From Oscillospiraceae bacterium (GTDB taxonomy: Bacteria > Bacillota > Clostridia > Oscillospirales > QAMX01), in contig SVMB01000008.1 in the NCBI GenBank assembly GCA_015067675.1, forward strand, positions 1 to 64,000: a stretch of DNA of 64,000 nucleotides, written 5' to 3'. Below are positions 25,189-33,615 of the stretch, one piece after another. Every line of letters starts with the position of its first letter. Position 1 is the stretch's first letter. The notes under the pieces were generated by a model. It searched no databases, was not told the origin of the DNA, and saw nothing but the letters and a program-made list of their open reading frames with translations. Made by a program: the position numbers and the translations under genes.

Positions 25189-26376
25189 ATGGCTTTACAG
25201 AAACTCTTCACTTCCGAATCCGTCACTGAGGGACATCCCGACAAGCTCTGCGACCAGGTGTCCGACGGCGTGCTTGACGCGGTACTGGCCCAGGATCCCA
25301 TGGCCCGCGTGGCCTGCGAAACCTGCACCACCACCGGCGTCGTGATGGTCATGGGTGAAATGACCACCAACACCTACGTTGACGTGGAACAGATCGTCCG
25401 CGATACCGTCAAGAAAATCGGCTACGACGGCTCCGGCGACAGCTTCGATTACAAGACCTGCGCCGTGCTCACCGCTATCCACGGTCAGAGCCCCGACATC
25501 GCCATGGGCGTTGACTCCGCTCTGGAAAACCGCGAAGGCGGCAAGGATGCCTACGACCTCATCGGCGCCGGCGATCAGGGTATGATGTTTGGTTACGCCT
25601 GCCGCGAGACAAAGGAACTCATGCCCGCGCCCATCACCTTCGCCCATGAGCTGACCCGCAAGCTCGCGGAAGTCCGCAAGAACGGCCGTGTTCCCTTCAT
25701 CCTCCCCGACGGCAAGAGCCAGGTCAGCGTTATCTACGACGAGAACGGCAATCCTGAGCGTTTTGACAACATCGTCATCTCCACCCAGCATCTGGCCAGT
25801 GCTTCCCTTGAGCAGATCCGCGAGGCGGTCATCGAGGAAGTCATCTACCAGGCTGTGCCCATGCGCATGATCGACAAGAACACGAAGATCTACGTCAACC
25901 CCACCGGCCGCTTCGTCATCGGCGGTCCTCAGGGTGACTCCGGCCTCACCGGCCGCAAGATCATCGTTGACACCTACGGCGGCTATGCCCGCCACGGCGG
26001 CGGCGCCTTCTCCGGCAAGGATCCCACGAAGGTTGACCGCACCGGCGCCTACTATTCCCGCTACATCGCCAAGAACCTCGTTGCCGCAGGCCTCGCCGAC
26101 AAGTGTGAGCTGCAGCTGGCCTACGCCATCGGCGTTGCCCAGCCCGTGTCCGTGCTGGTAGACTCCTTCGGCACCGGCAAGCTGGATGACCTCAAACTCG
26201 CCGAAATCGTGCGCAAGCATTTCGATATGCGTCCCGCTGCCATGATTGAGCAGCTGAATCTGCGCAAGCCCGTTTACCAGCAGGTCGCCGCCTACGGTCA
26301 CATGGGCCGTCCCGACCTTGACCTGACCTGGGAGCGCACCGACCGTGCCGAAGAGCTGAAAGCCTATCTGGGTTAA
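25189..26376 (+). CDS. metK: S-adenosylmethionine synthetase
   Basis: A 395-residue enzyme that makes SAM from methionine and ATP in the cytoplasm. The N-terminal [20 protein letters not shown] carries the His of the ATP site. [12 protein letters not shown] is the first signature, and a glycine-rich [15 protein letters not shown] is the second. Length is standard. The start is fixed by an in-frame stop (TGA 25183-25185) just upstream, yet the ATG has no adjacent ribosome site. It is preceded by a structured leader and followed by a clean terminator, so it is monocistronic. It is divergent from rex. Confidence 0.97.
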   Translation: MALQKLFTSESVTEGHPDKLCDQVSDGVLDAVLAQDPMARVACETCTTTGVVMVMGEMTTNTYVDVEQIVRDTVKKIGYDGSGDSFDYKTCAVLTAIHGQSPDIAMGVDSALENREGGKDAYDLIGAGDQGMMFGYACRETKELMPAPITFAHELTRKLAEVRKNGRVPFILPDGKSQVSVIYDENGNPERFDNIVISTQHLASASLEQIREAVIEEVIYQAVPMRMIDKNTKIYVNPTGRFVIGGPQGDSGLTGRKIIVDTYGGYARHGGGAFSGKDPTKVDRTGAYYSRYIAKNLVAAGLADKCELQLAYAIGVAQPVSVLVDSFGTGKLDDLKLAEIVRKHFDMRPAAMIEQLNLRKPVYQQVAAYGHMGRPDLDLTWERTDRAEELKAYLG

Positions 26377-26392
26377 GTGAAGTGTTAATTTA

Positions 26393-26423
26393 AGCCGCCG
26401 TTCAAAATGAACGGCGGCTTTTT
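26393..26423 (+). terminator. Terminator of metK
   Basis: AGCCGCCGTTC pairs with GAACGGCGGCT around a 5-nt loop, followed by five T residues. Confidence 0.92.
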
Positions 26424-26536
26424 GTGTACATTCAACGTTTTTACCGCAGGACGTTTTTCCAGTCTGTCACGCGGTGGAGCAAGGGAACAGCCACTCAGGC
26501 ACGGCGGAGATTCCAAATGAGCAGGCATTCATCCCA

Positions 26537-26791
26537 AGGGAGCGGGCGGTCATAAATGCCCGCCCGTACACTGGTGCAGATCGCATTATAGGTGCGCCGT
26601 ACCCCTGATGGATTTGATGTTGTCCCAGATCCCCTCTCGGGTGATCGACATAGGCAAATATCGACGGGGATAAATAAATATTTTGCCGTGACAGCGGCTA
26701 AGAGAAATTGGAAACGCGATCTTCTCCGCGGCAGACGTTGGACGAACCGAGTACCATTGTACGTGCGGGCATTTATGACCGCACGCCACCT
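26537..26791. mobile_element. MITE-like element (255 bp) with 41-bp terminal inverted repeats
   Basis: Left end 26537-26577 and right end 26751-26791 are inverted repeats of each other, identical at 35 of 41 positions by my alignment. Each end contains a hairpin with the same 10-nt loop GCATTTATGA: CGGGCGG/CCGCCCG at the left and CGTGCGG/CCGCACG at the right, a compensatory change that keeps pairing. No transposase or long frame lies inside. No clear target duplication is visible. It fills most of the gene-free stretch 26424-26872. Confidence 0.65.
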
Positions 26792-26859
26792 ATCGGCTTG
26801 ATGCCTCTTTCTATTTGCTGCTACCGCTTTCCCGCAAAATACTTTACACTGCTTTAGAT

Positions 26860-26876
26860 GTGAAATCACATTTCAC
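26860..26876 (-). repeat. Inverted repeat at the end of the XRE gene
   Basis: GTGAAAT-cac-ATTTCAC overlaps the stop codon of the XRE regulator. It could act as a weak terminator; there is no T run. Confidence 0.35.
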
Positions 26877-27097
26877 CTGCGCGGATATTTTCCCGGCACA
26901 TCTGAAGCACCGCTGATATAATCCACACTGACATTATAATACTTTGCAAGAATCAAAATACTGTCAAGCGGGATTCTGGTTTTACCCAATTCATAGTCAG
27001 AATACGTTTTTTGACCGATGCAAAGTAATCCGGCAACCGTTTTTTGTGACAAATCGCGATCCTCCCTAAGCGCACGGATACGCTGCGTGTAGTGCAT
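26873..27097 (-). CDS. XRE-family helix-turn-helix repressor
   Basis: A 74-residue single-domain Cro/C1-type regulator, starting MHYTQRIRALREDRDLSQ. The recognition part is QKTVAGLLCIGQKTYSDYELG, cut here to the region around residues 20-40, followed by the typical ILILAKYYNVSVDYISG. Start 27097 is favoured by GAGGTGAAG upstream. It is divergent from a 59-residue Cys-rich protein, with a perfect palindrome in between that is the obvious operator. The compact size is typical of autoregulated repressors in toxin-antitoxin-like or mobile modules, but no toxin is identified. Confidence 0.85.
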   Translation of the reverse strand: MHYTQRIRALREDRDLSQKTVAGLLCIGQKTYSDYELGKTRIPLDSILILAKYYNVSVDYISGASDVPGKYPRR

Positions 27098-27142
27098 TTT
27101 CTTCACCTCAAAAAACACTATATCTCAGAGTTTATTACACTA

Positions 27143-27171
27143 TTGACTTATAGAGTTATAAACTCTATAAT
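27143..27171 (+). promoter_or_regulatory. Promoter overlapped by a 23-bp perfect palindrome (operator)
   Basis: TTGACT (27143-27148) and TATAAT (27166-27171) are 17 bp apart and drive the Cys-rich gene. The palindrome TTATAGAGTT-ata-AACTCTATAA (27148-27170) fills the whole spacer and part of the -10. A further half-site, ACTCTATA, lies at about 27188-27195. The divergent XRE protein is the likely ligand. Confidence 0.8.
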
Positions 27172-27213
27172 GGTTTCAAAGTCTGTACTCTATACCAGAT
27201 ATGAGGTGATAAT

Positions 27214-27393
27214 ATGGATCAGCCTACCTGTGCAGATTGCCTGTGGTTCGTTCGGCACTATATCCGGATCGGCTCCGGCTACACAGCCATACGTTCCGGA
27301 CTGTGCTGTCAGAGACGCGGCAAGATCCGTAAATGCTCAGACCCGATCTGCAAACGGTATTGCGATAAAAACGCCTCTCCCCTGACCAAATGA
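27214..27393 (+). CDS. 59-residue Cys-rich small protein, probable zinc-binding
   Basis: A short frame starting MDQPTCADCLWFVRHY with ribosome site GAGGTG 5 nt upstream, a consensus promoter with operator, and a terminator directly after its stop. It has seven Cys: a CxxC at 6 and 9, CC at 31-32, and Cys at 41, 46 and 50 in KCSDPICKRYC. It also has many Arg and Lys residues and no membrane segment or signal. The pattern suggests a small zinc-ribbon or knuckle protein. It is divergent from the XRE repressor and should be tightly repressed by it. No known family is recognised; function unknown. Confidence 0.7.
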   Translation: MDQPTCADCLWFVRHYIRIGSGYTAIRSGLCCQRRGKIRKCSDPICKRYCDKNASPLTK

Positions 27394-27397
27394 TCCG

Positions 27398-27432
27398 AAA
27401 AGGCCGCGATTCCATGTGAATCGCGGCCTTTT
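27398..27432. terminator. Bidirectional terminator
   Basis: AAAAGGCCGCGATTC pairs with GAATCGCGGCCTTTT around a 5-nt loop, between the convergent Cys-rich and YgiQ genes. Confidence 0.9.
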
Positions 27433-27449
27433 CGCATTTATGACGTCTT

Positions 27450-29537
27450 TTACCGCCTGCGCTTGTCCGTTTTGCCCATCAGACGCTCGTAGTCACGGTC
27501 GAGGCTTTTGGAAAGACGCTTGGAGATCGGCGCATCGGAGGAACGGGCGGTTTTCGGCTGATTTTTACCGTTTGCAGTAGGATTTCCTGCATTTTTGCCG
27601 GGATTCCCCGGCTTTCCGGAGGACTTTGCGGCGTTTTTGGCAGGCTGCCGGTTCTGTTTGCCGCCGGCTCTGCCCTTTCCGGCAGCTTCGCCGCCTGACT
27701 TTGCATCACGCGCTGCCTGACGCTGCTCGGCACGTTCCTTCCACTCAGGCTTCACCAGGCACTCCGGCCCAAAGCCGATCAGGTCTTCTCTGCCCACCTT
27801 GCGCAGTGCCTCGCGGATGATCCCCGCATTCTCCGGGCGCACCGTCTGCAGCAGCGCCCGCTGCATCCGCTTCTCCTTTTCATCGGTAGCTACATACACA
27901 GGCTTCATCGTCAGCGGATTGATGCCGGTATAATACATCGCGGTGGATGCGGTGCCCGGCGTGGGATAGAAGTCCTGCACCTGCTCGGGGTTTAAGCCGT
28001 TGCGCCGCAGCCAGGACGCCAGCTCCACTGCGTCGGCGAGGGTACTGCCGGGATGGCTGGAAATGAGATAGGGTACCAGATACTGCTCCTTGGCAAAGCT
28101 CTTGGTCAGCTCAAAGAAGCGCTTCCTGAACCGGTCATAGGTGGCAATCGGCGGCTTGCCCATGCAGCCGAGCACGCCGTCCACGCAATGCTCGGGGGCA
28201 ACTTTGAGCTGCCCGCTCACATGGTCGCGCACCAGCTTTTTGAAGAATGTCTCGTCCTTGTCCGCCAGCACGTAGTCAAAGCGCACGCCGGAGCGGATGA
28301 ACACTTTCTTCACCCCCGGCACCTTTTCGATGGCCTTCAGGAGCTTGACGTACTCGGTATGATCCGCCTTGAGGTTTTTGCAGGGCGTGGGCGCCAGACA
28401 TTTTCGGTCAGGGCATACGCCGTGTTTGAGCTGCTTTTCACAGGCGGGATAGCGGAAGTTCGCCGTCGGACCTCCCACATCGTGGATGTAGCCCTTGAAG
28501 CCCGGCATTTGGGTAAGCTCCTCTACCTCGCGCACCACGCTTTCAATGCTGCGGGAACGCACGGTGCGTCCCTGATGGAAAGCCAGCGCGCAGAAGTTGC
28601 AGGCGCCAAAGCATCCGCGGTTATGGGTGACGGAGAACTCCACCTCCTGAATGGAGGGTACGCCGCCAACCTTATCGTAGGACGGATGATACCGGCGGGT
28701 ATAGGGCAGCGCATAGACCGCGTCCAGCTCCTCCCGCTCCAGCGGCGGCATGGGAGGATTCTGCACCACCGCCCGGTCACCGTAGAGCTCGATGATGGCC
28801 TTACCCGTGACGGCGTCGGTATTGCGGTACTGCACGCCGAAGGCTTCGGCGTAGAGCCGCTTATCGGTGGAGAGTGCGTCAAAGTCATAGGTCGCGGCCA
28901 CGGGATAGTGGACACGGTTATTCACGGGTGCTGCATACACGGTGCCGCGCACGTCGCGGATCTTCTGTACGGGGATGCCGCGATCCAGGAGCTCTGCGAT
29001 GCGCAGGACGCTCTTTTCACCCATGCCGTACATCAGGAGATCGGCTCTGGCATCCAACAGGATGCTGCGGCGTACCTTATTGTCCCAGTAGTCGTAGTGG
29101 GCCAGACGGCGAAGGGAGGCTTCCAGACCGCCGATAAGGATGGGCATGTCGGGATAGGCCTCGCGGACACGGTTTGCGTAGACAATACAGGCGCGGTCGG
29201 GCCGGAGGCCTGTTTTGCCGCCGGGGGAATAGTAGTCGTAATTGCGCTTATGTTTGGATGCCGAGTAATGGGCAACCATGGAGTCAATGTTGCCGGCGTT
29301 GATGAGAAAGCCCAGGCGCGGGCAGCCAAATTCCGTGAAGGCATCAGTCGAGTGCCAGTCCGGCTGAGGCAGAATCGCCACCCGGAAACCTGCGTTTTCA
29401 AGCACTCTTGAGATGATCGCCGTGCCAAAGCTCGGGTGATCCACGTAGGCGTCACCCGTGACCAGCACGAAATCGGGATAATCCCATCCCCGCGCCTCCA
29501 TCTCGGCACGGTTGATGGGCAGAAGTTCATGATTCAT
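27450..29537 (-). CDS. YgiQ-family radical SAM protein
   Basis: A 695-residue protein with the full YgiQ architecture. An N-terminal cobalamin-like region begins with WDYPDFVLVTGDAYVDHPSF. The radical SAM core has the cluster motif in RGCFGACNFCALAFHQGR (CxxxCxxC). A C-terminal region follows, and then a long low-complexity Lys/Gly/Asn/Pro-rich tail (about residues 600-695) that is probably disordered and may bind nucleic acid. The reaction of the family is not established. It is the last gene of a three-gene minus-strand run behind a CDF transporter and a GH29-like gene. Confidence 0.9.
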   Translation of the reverse strand: MNHELLPINRAEMEARGWDYPDFVLVTGDAYVDHPSFGTAIISRVLENAGFRVAILPQPDWHSTDAFTEFGCPRLGFLINAGNIDSMVAHYSASKHKRNYDYYSPGGKTGLRPDRACIVYANRVREAYPDMPILIGGLEASLRRLAHYDYWDNKVRRSILLDARADLLMYGMGEKSVLRIAELLDRGIPVQKIRDVRGTVYAAPVNNRVHYPVAATYDFDALSTDKRLYAEAFGVQYRNTDAVTGKAIIELYGDRAVVQNPPMPPLEREELDAVYALPYTRRYHPSYDKVGGVPSIQEVEFSVTHNRGCFGACNFCALAFHQGRTVRSRSIESVVREVEELTQMPGFKGYIHDVGGPTANFRYPACEKQLKHGVCPDRKCLAPTPCKNLKADHTEYVKLLKAIEKVPGVKKVFIRSGVRFDYVLADKDETFFKKLVRDHVSGQLKVAPEHCVDGVLGCMGKPPIATYDRFRKRFFELTKSFAKEQYLVPYLISSHPGSTLADAVELASWLRRNGLNPEQVQDFYPTPGTASTAMYYTGINPLTMKPVYVATDEKEKRMQRALLQTVRPENAGIIREALRKVGREDLIGFGPECLVKPEWKERAEQRQAARDAKSGGEAAGKGRAGGKQNRQPAKNAAKSSGKPGNPGKNAGNPTANGKNQPKTARSSDAPISKRLSKSLDRDYERLMGKTDKRRR

Positions 29538-29578
29538 ATAAAAGGGTTCCTTTCCGGTTCGGGGATAGGGTCAGTATA

Positions 29579-30748
29579 CTACAAAACGTAGGATTTGTCC
29601 ACGCTGATGACGGCAAAACAGTTCTCGTTTTCCTCTCTGATCCTTGCCGACAGCGTTTTGACAACCTCGGAATCCTTCATTTCAAAATCCACCGGCACAA
29701 CCACGTCAAATATCAGATTGGTGTGAGTCGGCCCTGCCACCATGCGGAAGTCATGAATGGTCAGCCGTTCATCCAGTGCCCGGACAATCCCCCGGACCAT
29801 TTCCTGCATGGCGCGGGTCTTTTCGTCTGTGACCATGACCGGATCCATGTGGACAACGGCCATACAGCCCAGCTTCTGCGCAAGCTCCCGTTCAATGTTG
29901 TCCACGGTATCGTGCATCGTCAGCACATCGGCGTCCGCCGGTACCTCGGCGTGCAGGGAGACAATCTGCCGCCCCGGACCGTAGTCGTGCACGATCAGGT
30001 CATGGATGCCGCAGACCTGGGGGTAACTGTGTACAATGCTGCGCACATCCTCCACAAATTCCTGTGAGGGCGCCTGACCCAGCAGCGGATCGATGGTGTC
30101 CTTCGCCGCGTTATAACCTGCCCAGAGCACCAGTCCTGCCACCAGCAGACCGCACCAGCCGTCAATCTGCCAAGGTGTCAGCAGCCCGATGACGGTACTT
30201 GCCATGACCACCGCCGTGGCAATGGAGTCCGACAGGCAGTCCGAGGCCGTGGCCTTCATCGCAGAAGAGTCCAGCATCCGTCCGCAGCGGCGGTTGTACG
30301 CCGCCATGTAGAGCTTGACGGCGATGGACACACCGAGAATCACGAGGGTCAGCGCATTTGCCTCCACTGCCTCGGGATTGCGGATCTTGTCAATGGCGTC
30401 GCCCAGCAGATCAAATCCCATGTGCAGGATCAGAAAGGCCACGATCAGGCCGGAGATGTACTCAAACCGTCCGTGTCCGAAAGGATGATCCGCATCAGGG
30501 CGCTTTCCCGCAAGGCGAAAACCCAGCAGGGTCACCACCGACGATCCCGCGTCGGAGAGATTGTTGAAGGCGTCCGCCGTGACGGCAATGGAACCGGCAA
30601 GGGTACCCGCCAGATACTTGATGGCAAACAAAAGCACGTTGAGCGCGACACCCACAAATCCGCAGAGCATTCCGTATGCGCGGCGCACACCGCTGTCCTT
30701 TGTATTCTCCCGGTTGGGAATCAAGCGCTTTGCCAGCAGTTCAATCAT
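29579..30748 (-). CDS. Cation diffusion facilitator (CDF) metal efflux protein
   Basis: A 389-residue integral membrane protein with six predicted helices in the first 220 residues. The metal-site helices carry TADAFNNLSDAGSS (helix II) and ATASDCLSDSIAT (helix V), giving the DxxxD-type site that exchanges divalent metal for protons. The cytoplasmic C-terminal ferredoxin-like domain begins near VEDVRSIVHSYPQV, and the C-terminus is longer than the minimum. Zn, Mn or Fe cannot be distinguished by eye. It is spaced 24 bp after the GH29-like gene and probably shares its transcript. Confidence 0.9.
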   Translation of the reverse strand: MIELLAKRLIPNRENTKDSGVRRAYGMLCGFVGVALNVLLFAIKYLAGTLAGSIAVTADAFNNLSDAGSSVVTLLGFRLAGKRPDADHPFGHGRFEYISGLIVAFLILHMGFDLLGDAIDKIRNPEAVEANALTLVILGVSIAVKLYMAAYNRRCGRMLDSSAMKATASDCLSDSIATAVVMASTVIGLLTPWQIDGWCGLLVAGLVLWAGYNAAKDTIDPLLGQAPSQEFVEDVRSIVHSYPQVCGIHDLIVHDYGPGRQIVSLHAEVPADADVLTMHDTVDNIERELAQKLGCMAVVHMDPVMVTDEKTRAMQEMVRGIVRALDERLTIHDFRMVAGPTHTNLIFDVVVPVDFEMKDSEVVKTLSARIREENENCFAVISVDKSYVL

Positions 30749-30772
30749 ACTGTATCAAACCTTTCCGTTTTT

Positions 30773-31993
30773 TCACACAACCAGCCGTATTACGGTGTCA
30801 ACTCCGTCATTTTCCGCCGGCAGACAAATCTCATAGCCGTTCGGCGCAGCGTTGAGTATGAGTTTTTCATCCTGATACCATGCTTCCCGGAAGATTTTGC
30901 CGTCAGCCGGGCATTCCAGCATCAGAACACCATCCGCCGGACGGTTGAGCACGTGCAGATAAACCGTTTTCCCGTCGGGTGATTCGGTGGACACGCCCCA
31001 CTGCGACGCTTCAAGCACCGCATTCGGCGCTTCCACGTAGGAACGTCCCGGAACCGTGCCGTAAATGCCCTCATGGGCGCAAAGCAGCCCGCCAAGCTGA
31101 CACAGCAGCGCTTCCACGCCGTCCTCCCAGTTCTGATCCAGATACGGCCCGCAGGACCAGGCGATACCCGCGTTACACTGGCCTTCCACGGCAATGGTGC
31201 GCACGGTGTACCGGTAAAGGCTGCGGGCATCGGTGGGAGCGTGACCGCCCATAGCCCACCAGTTGCCGATCTGTCGGTTGACCTGAGAATAGTGTACGGG
31301 CAGGGTATCGGAATCCACGCTCTCAATGGAACCGTAATACTCCGACACGATGAAGTCGGAATTGGGATGCTTTTGCGTATTGGCGGTAACGCCTGTGTTG
31401 ACAAAGATCACGGCGTCGGGATTGCAGACACGTACAAAGTCGCAGACGCAGACCTCCGGGCCGCCCTGGTCAAACCAATAGCCGGCTATTTCCGTGCCGT
31501 AACGCTCATGAATCTCCCCGATCAGACGGATGAGAAATGCGCTTCGTCCGGCAGGATCCTGATACCAGCCCATTTTCTTCAGATCCGCTTCCTCTATATC
31601 GTGGTCGTCGTTTGGCGGCATATAGAGTACCAGCGGGATCCCGTAAGGCCGAAGGGCGTCGAGCAGTTTCCCGATCGCGTCGGACTTCCCTGCGCACTTG
31701 TGGGCGCATCCCGCGTCCTGCATGGTTTTCGATGGAAAGAGCAGATTGAATCCCGCATGGGCTGCGGTAAACACCACGTATTCCGCGCCCATCGCATGGG
31801 CCACAGCTGCATACTTTTCTCCGTCAAAGAGCGCCGCCGCTTCCTCGGCGGATACCGCCGTTGACATATCCGTCTGCGAGCGTACCGTGCCGCCGCGGGC
31901 GGCTTTGGCGGAATTTGCATAAGTAGGATAGGTATAGTGGGTAAAAAGTCCCACACGGGCATGGGAAAAATAAGCTCTGTCAATCTTTTTCAT
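30773..31993 (-). CDS. GH29-like (alpha-L-fucosidase-related) protein
   Basis: A 406-residue intracellular protein related to GH29 fucosidases: FSHARVGLFTHYTYPTYA at the N-terminus, EYVVFTAAHAGFNLL (the usual TxKHHDGF motif is degenerate) and GYWFDQGGPEV for the nucleophile Asp region. Because the KHHDGF motif is altered, activity on fucosides is uncertain and it may be a divergent glycosidase. ATG 31993 is 8 nt from GGGAG; a second ATG six bases earlier is too close to it. The promoter is at 32033-32061. The canonical GH29 at 40.2 kb is only distantly related. Confidence 0.68.
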   Translation of the reverse strand: MKKIDRAYFSHARVGLFTHYTYPTYANSAKAARGGTVRSQTDMSTAVSAEEAAALFDGEKYAAVAHAMGAEYVVFTAAHAGFNLLFPSKTMQDAGCAHKCAGKSDAIGKLLDALRPYGIPLVLYMPPNDDHDIEEADLKKMGWYQDPAGRSAFLIRLIGEIHERYGTEIAGYWFDQGGPEVCVCDFVRVCNPDAVIFVNTGVTANTQKHPNSDFIVSEYYGSIESVDSDTLPVHYSQVNRQIGNWWAMGGHAPTDARSLYRYTVRTIAVEGQCNAGIAWSCGPYLDQNWEDGVEALLCQLGGLLCAHEGIYGTVPGRSYVEAPNAVLEASQWGVSTESPDGKTVYLHVLNRPADGVLMLECPADGKIFREAWYQDEKLILNAAPNGYEICLPAENDGVDTVIRLVV

Positions 31994-32032
31994 CTTCATC
32001 GCTCCCTTATCCGATGCAGTATATCCGCTATC

Positions 32033-32061
32033 ATTATAGCACGATGTGCCGCCTGTTAACA
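32033..32061 (-). promoter_or_regulatory. Promoter of the GH29-like/CDF/YgiQ run
   Basis: TATAAT (32033-32038) with TGTTAA (32056-32061) on the minus strand, 17 bp apart. The -10 is perfect and the -35 is weak. Confidence 0.55.
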
Positions 32062-32138
32062 GACCCCGCCGCATTTTTCCCGCAGATTCCCAAAAAACAT
32101 TTTAAAACCGATTTCTGCGCTTTTTTACATTTGCACAT

Positions 32139-32167
32139 TTGACATGCGCCTTTCTATATTGTATAAT
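32139..32167 (+). promoter_or_regulatory. Consensus promoter of the paaK-iorAB operon
   Basis: TTGACA (32139-32144) and TATAAT (32162-32167), 17 bp apart. The 130-nt leader that follows can fold: GGCGG pairs with CCGCC and, inside, AACCGC with GCGGTT (about 32235-32277). Confidence 0.85.
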
Positions 32168-32303
32168 AGAATATCATGGTGTGTTGAATCCCGCTTTCGG
32201 CACATAAAAACCCGAAGCAGACACAGCAGAACAGTTGGCGGTACTCAAAACCGCAAATCATGCGGTTATATCCGCCACGCAGAATGGTAAGGAGTGTCAA
32301 ATC

Positions 32304-33602
32304 ATGTTTTTCCAGCCCGAAATCGAAACGATAGACCGCGCGTCTCTGAGAAAACTGCAGTATTCCCGCCTGCAGCAGAGCCTCGAGCGCTGCTATCACA
32401 ACGTCCCCCTCTATCGTCAGCGTTTTGACGAAGCAGGCCTCAAGCCCGAAGATATCCGCTGCCTTGAGGACATCACCAAGCTCCCCGTCACCACCAAAGC
32501 TGACTTCCGCGACAATTATCCCTTCGGTCTGTTTGCTGTTGACCGCAAGGAAGTATTACGGTATCACGGTTCCTCCGGCACCACCGGCAAGCCCACCGTC
32601 GTGGGTTATACCCGCAACGATCTCGATATGTGGTCTGACATCGTCGCCCGTCTGTGCATGGCTGCAGGCGCCCGTCCCGGCGACACCGCGCAGATTTCTT
32701 TCAACTACGGTCTGTTCACCGGCGCTCTTGGTCTGCATATGGGCCTTGAGAAGGTCGGCTGCGGTGTTATCCCGCTCTCCGGCGGCAACACCGAAAAGCA
32801 GCTCATGATCATGCGCGACTTCGGTACCAACATTCTCATCGCCACCCCCTCTTACGCTGCCTATCTGGGCGAAATGGTGCAGGAACGCGGTCTGCGCGAT
32901 CAGCTCAAGCTGCGTCTGGGCCTCTTCGGCGGCGAAGGCAGCACCGATACCATGATGCGCAAGATTGAACAGAGTCTTGGCATCATCGCCACTGATAACT
33001 ACGGTATGTCCGAACTCATCGGCCCCGGTGTTTCCGGTGAATGTGAGTTCCGTACCGGTCAGCATATTGCCGAGGATCACTTCCTTATCGAGATCCTTGA
33101 TCCCGAGACCCTCGAGCCCGTGCCGCTGGGCGAATACGGCGAGATCGTCGTCACCTCTCTGACCAAGGAGTGCTGCCCGATCATCCGTTACCGCACCCGC
33201 GATATCTCCCGCATCCTCACCGATCCCTGCCCCTGCGGCCGTACCATGTACCGTCTGGAACGTCTGCGCGGACGCAGTGACGATATGCTCATCATCAAGG
33301 GCGTCAACGTCTTCCCCTCTCAGATCGAAGGCGTGCTGATGACCTACGACAACGTGGGCACCAATTATCAGCTCGTCGTGACCAACAACGGTTACATGGA
33401 TAACCTCGAGGTCCAGGTCGAGCTGCAGGACACCAGCCTTCTGGAAAGCTTCCAGATGCTGGAGAAGCTGACCGGCAGCATCAAGGAAAAGCTCCGCTCC
33501 GTTCTGGGTCTGTCCGCCAAGGTCACCCTCGTCTCCCCCGGTACCCTCGAGCGCGGCGCCGGCAAAGCCAAGCGCGTGCTTGACCTGAGAAATAAAGGAT
33601 AA
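32304..33602 (+). CDS. paaK: Phenylacetate-CoA ligase (first copy)
   Basis: A 432-residue adenylate-forming enzyme that activates aryl acetates to CoA thioesters, or runs in reverse to make ATP from the thioester. The N-terminus LERCYHNVPLYRQRFDEAGL is typical. The phosphate-binding loop is HGSSGTTGKPT, the AMP-site motif is DNYGMSELIGPGV, and YRTRDISRI is followed by GRSDDMLIIKGVNVFPSQIE at the hinge. AAGGAG precedes ATG 32304. It is the first gene of the iorAB cluster, 13 bp before iorA. In this context aryl-acetyl-CoA made by the oxidoreductase is the expected partner metabolite. Confidence 0.92.
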   Translation: MFFQPEIETIDRASLRKLQYSRLQQSLERCYHNVPLYRQRFDEAGLKPEDIRCLEDITKLPVTTKADFRDNYPFGLFAVDRKEVLRYHGSSGTTGKPTVVGYTRNDLDMWSDIVARLCMAAGARPGDTAQISFNYGLFTGALGLHMGLEKVGCGVIPLSGGNTEKQLMIMRDFGTNILIATPSYAAYLGEMVQERGLRDQLKLRLGLFGGEGSTDTMMRKIEQSLGIIATDNYGMSELIGPGVSGECEFRTGQHIAEDHFLIEILDPETLEPVPLGEYGEIVVTSLTKECCPIIRYRTRDISRILTDPCPCGRTMYRLERLRGRSDDMLIIKGVNVFPSQIEGVLMTYDNVGTNYQLVVTNNGYMDNLEVQVELQDTSLLESFQMLEKLTGSIKEKLRSVLGLSAKVTLVSPGTLERGAGKAKRVLDLRNKG

Positions 33603-33615
33603 AAGGTAAGATACG

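Noticed and set aside
26495-26869. Open frames in the gene-free stretch between metK and the XRE gene
   Set aside because: They run through the MITE-like inverted repeats, have no ribosome site and resemble no protein.
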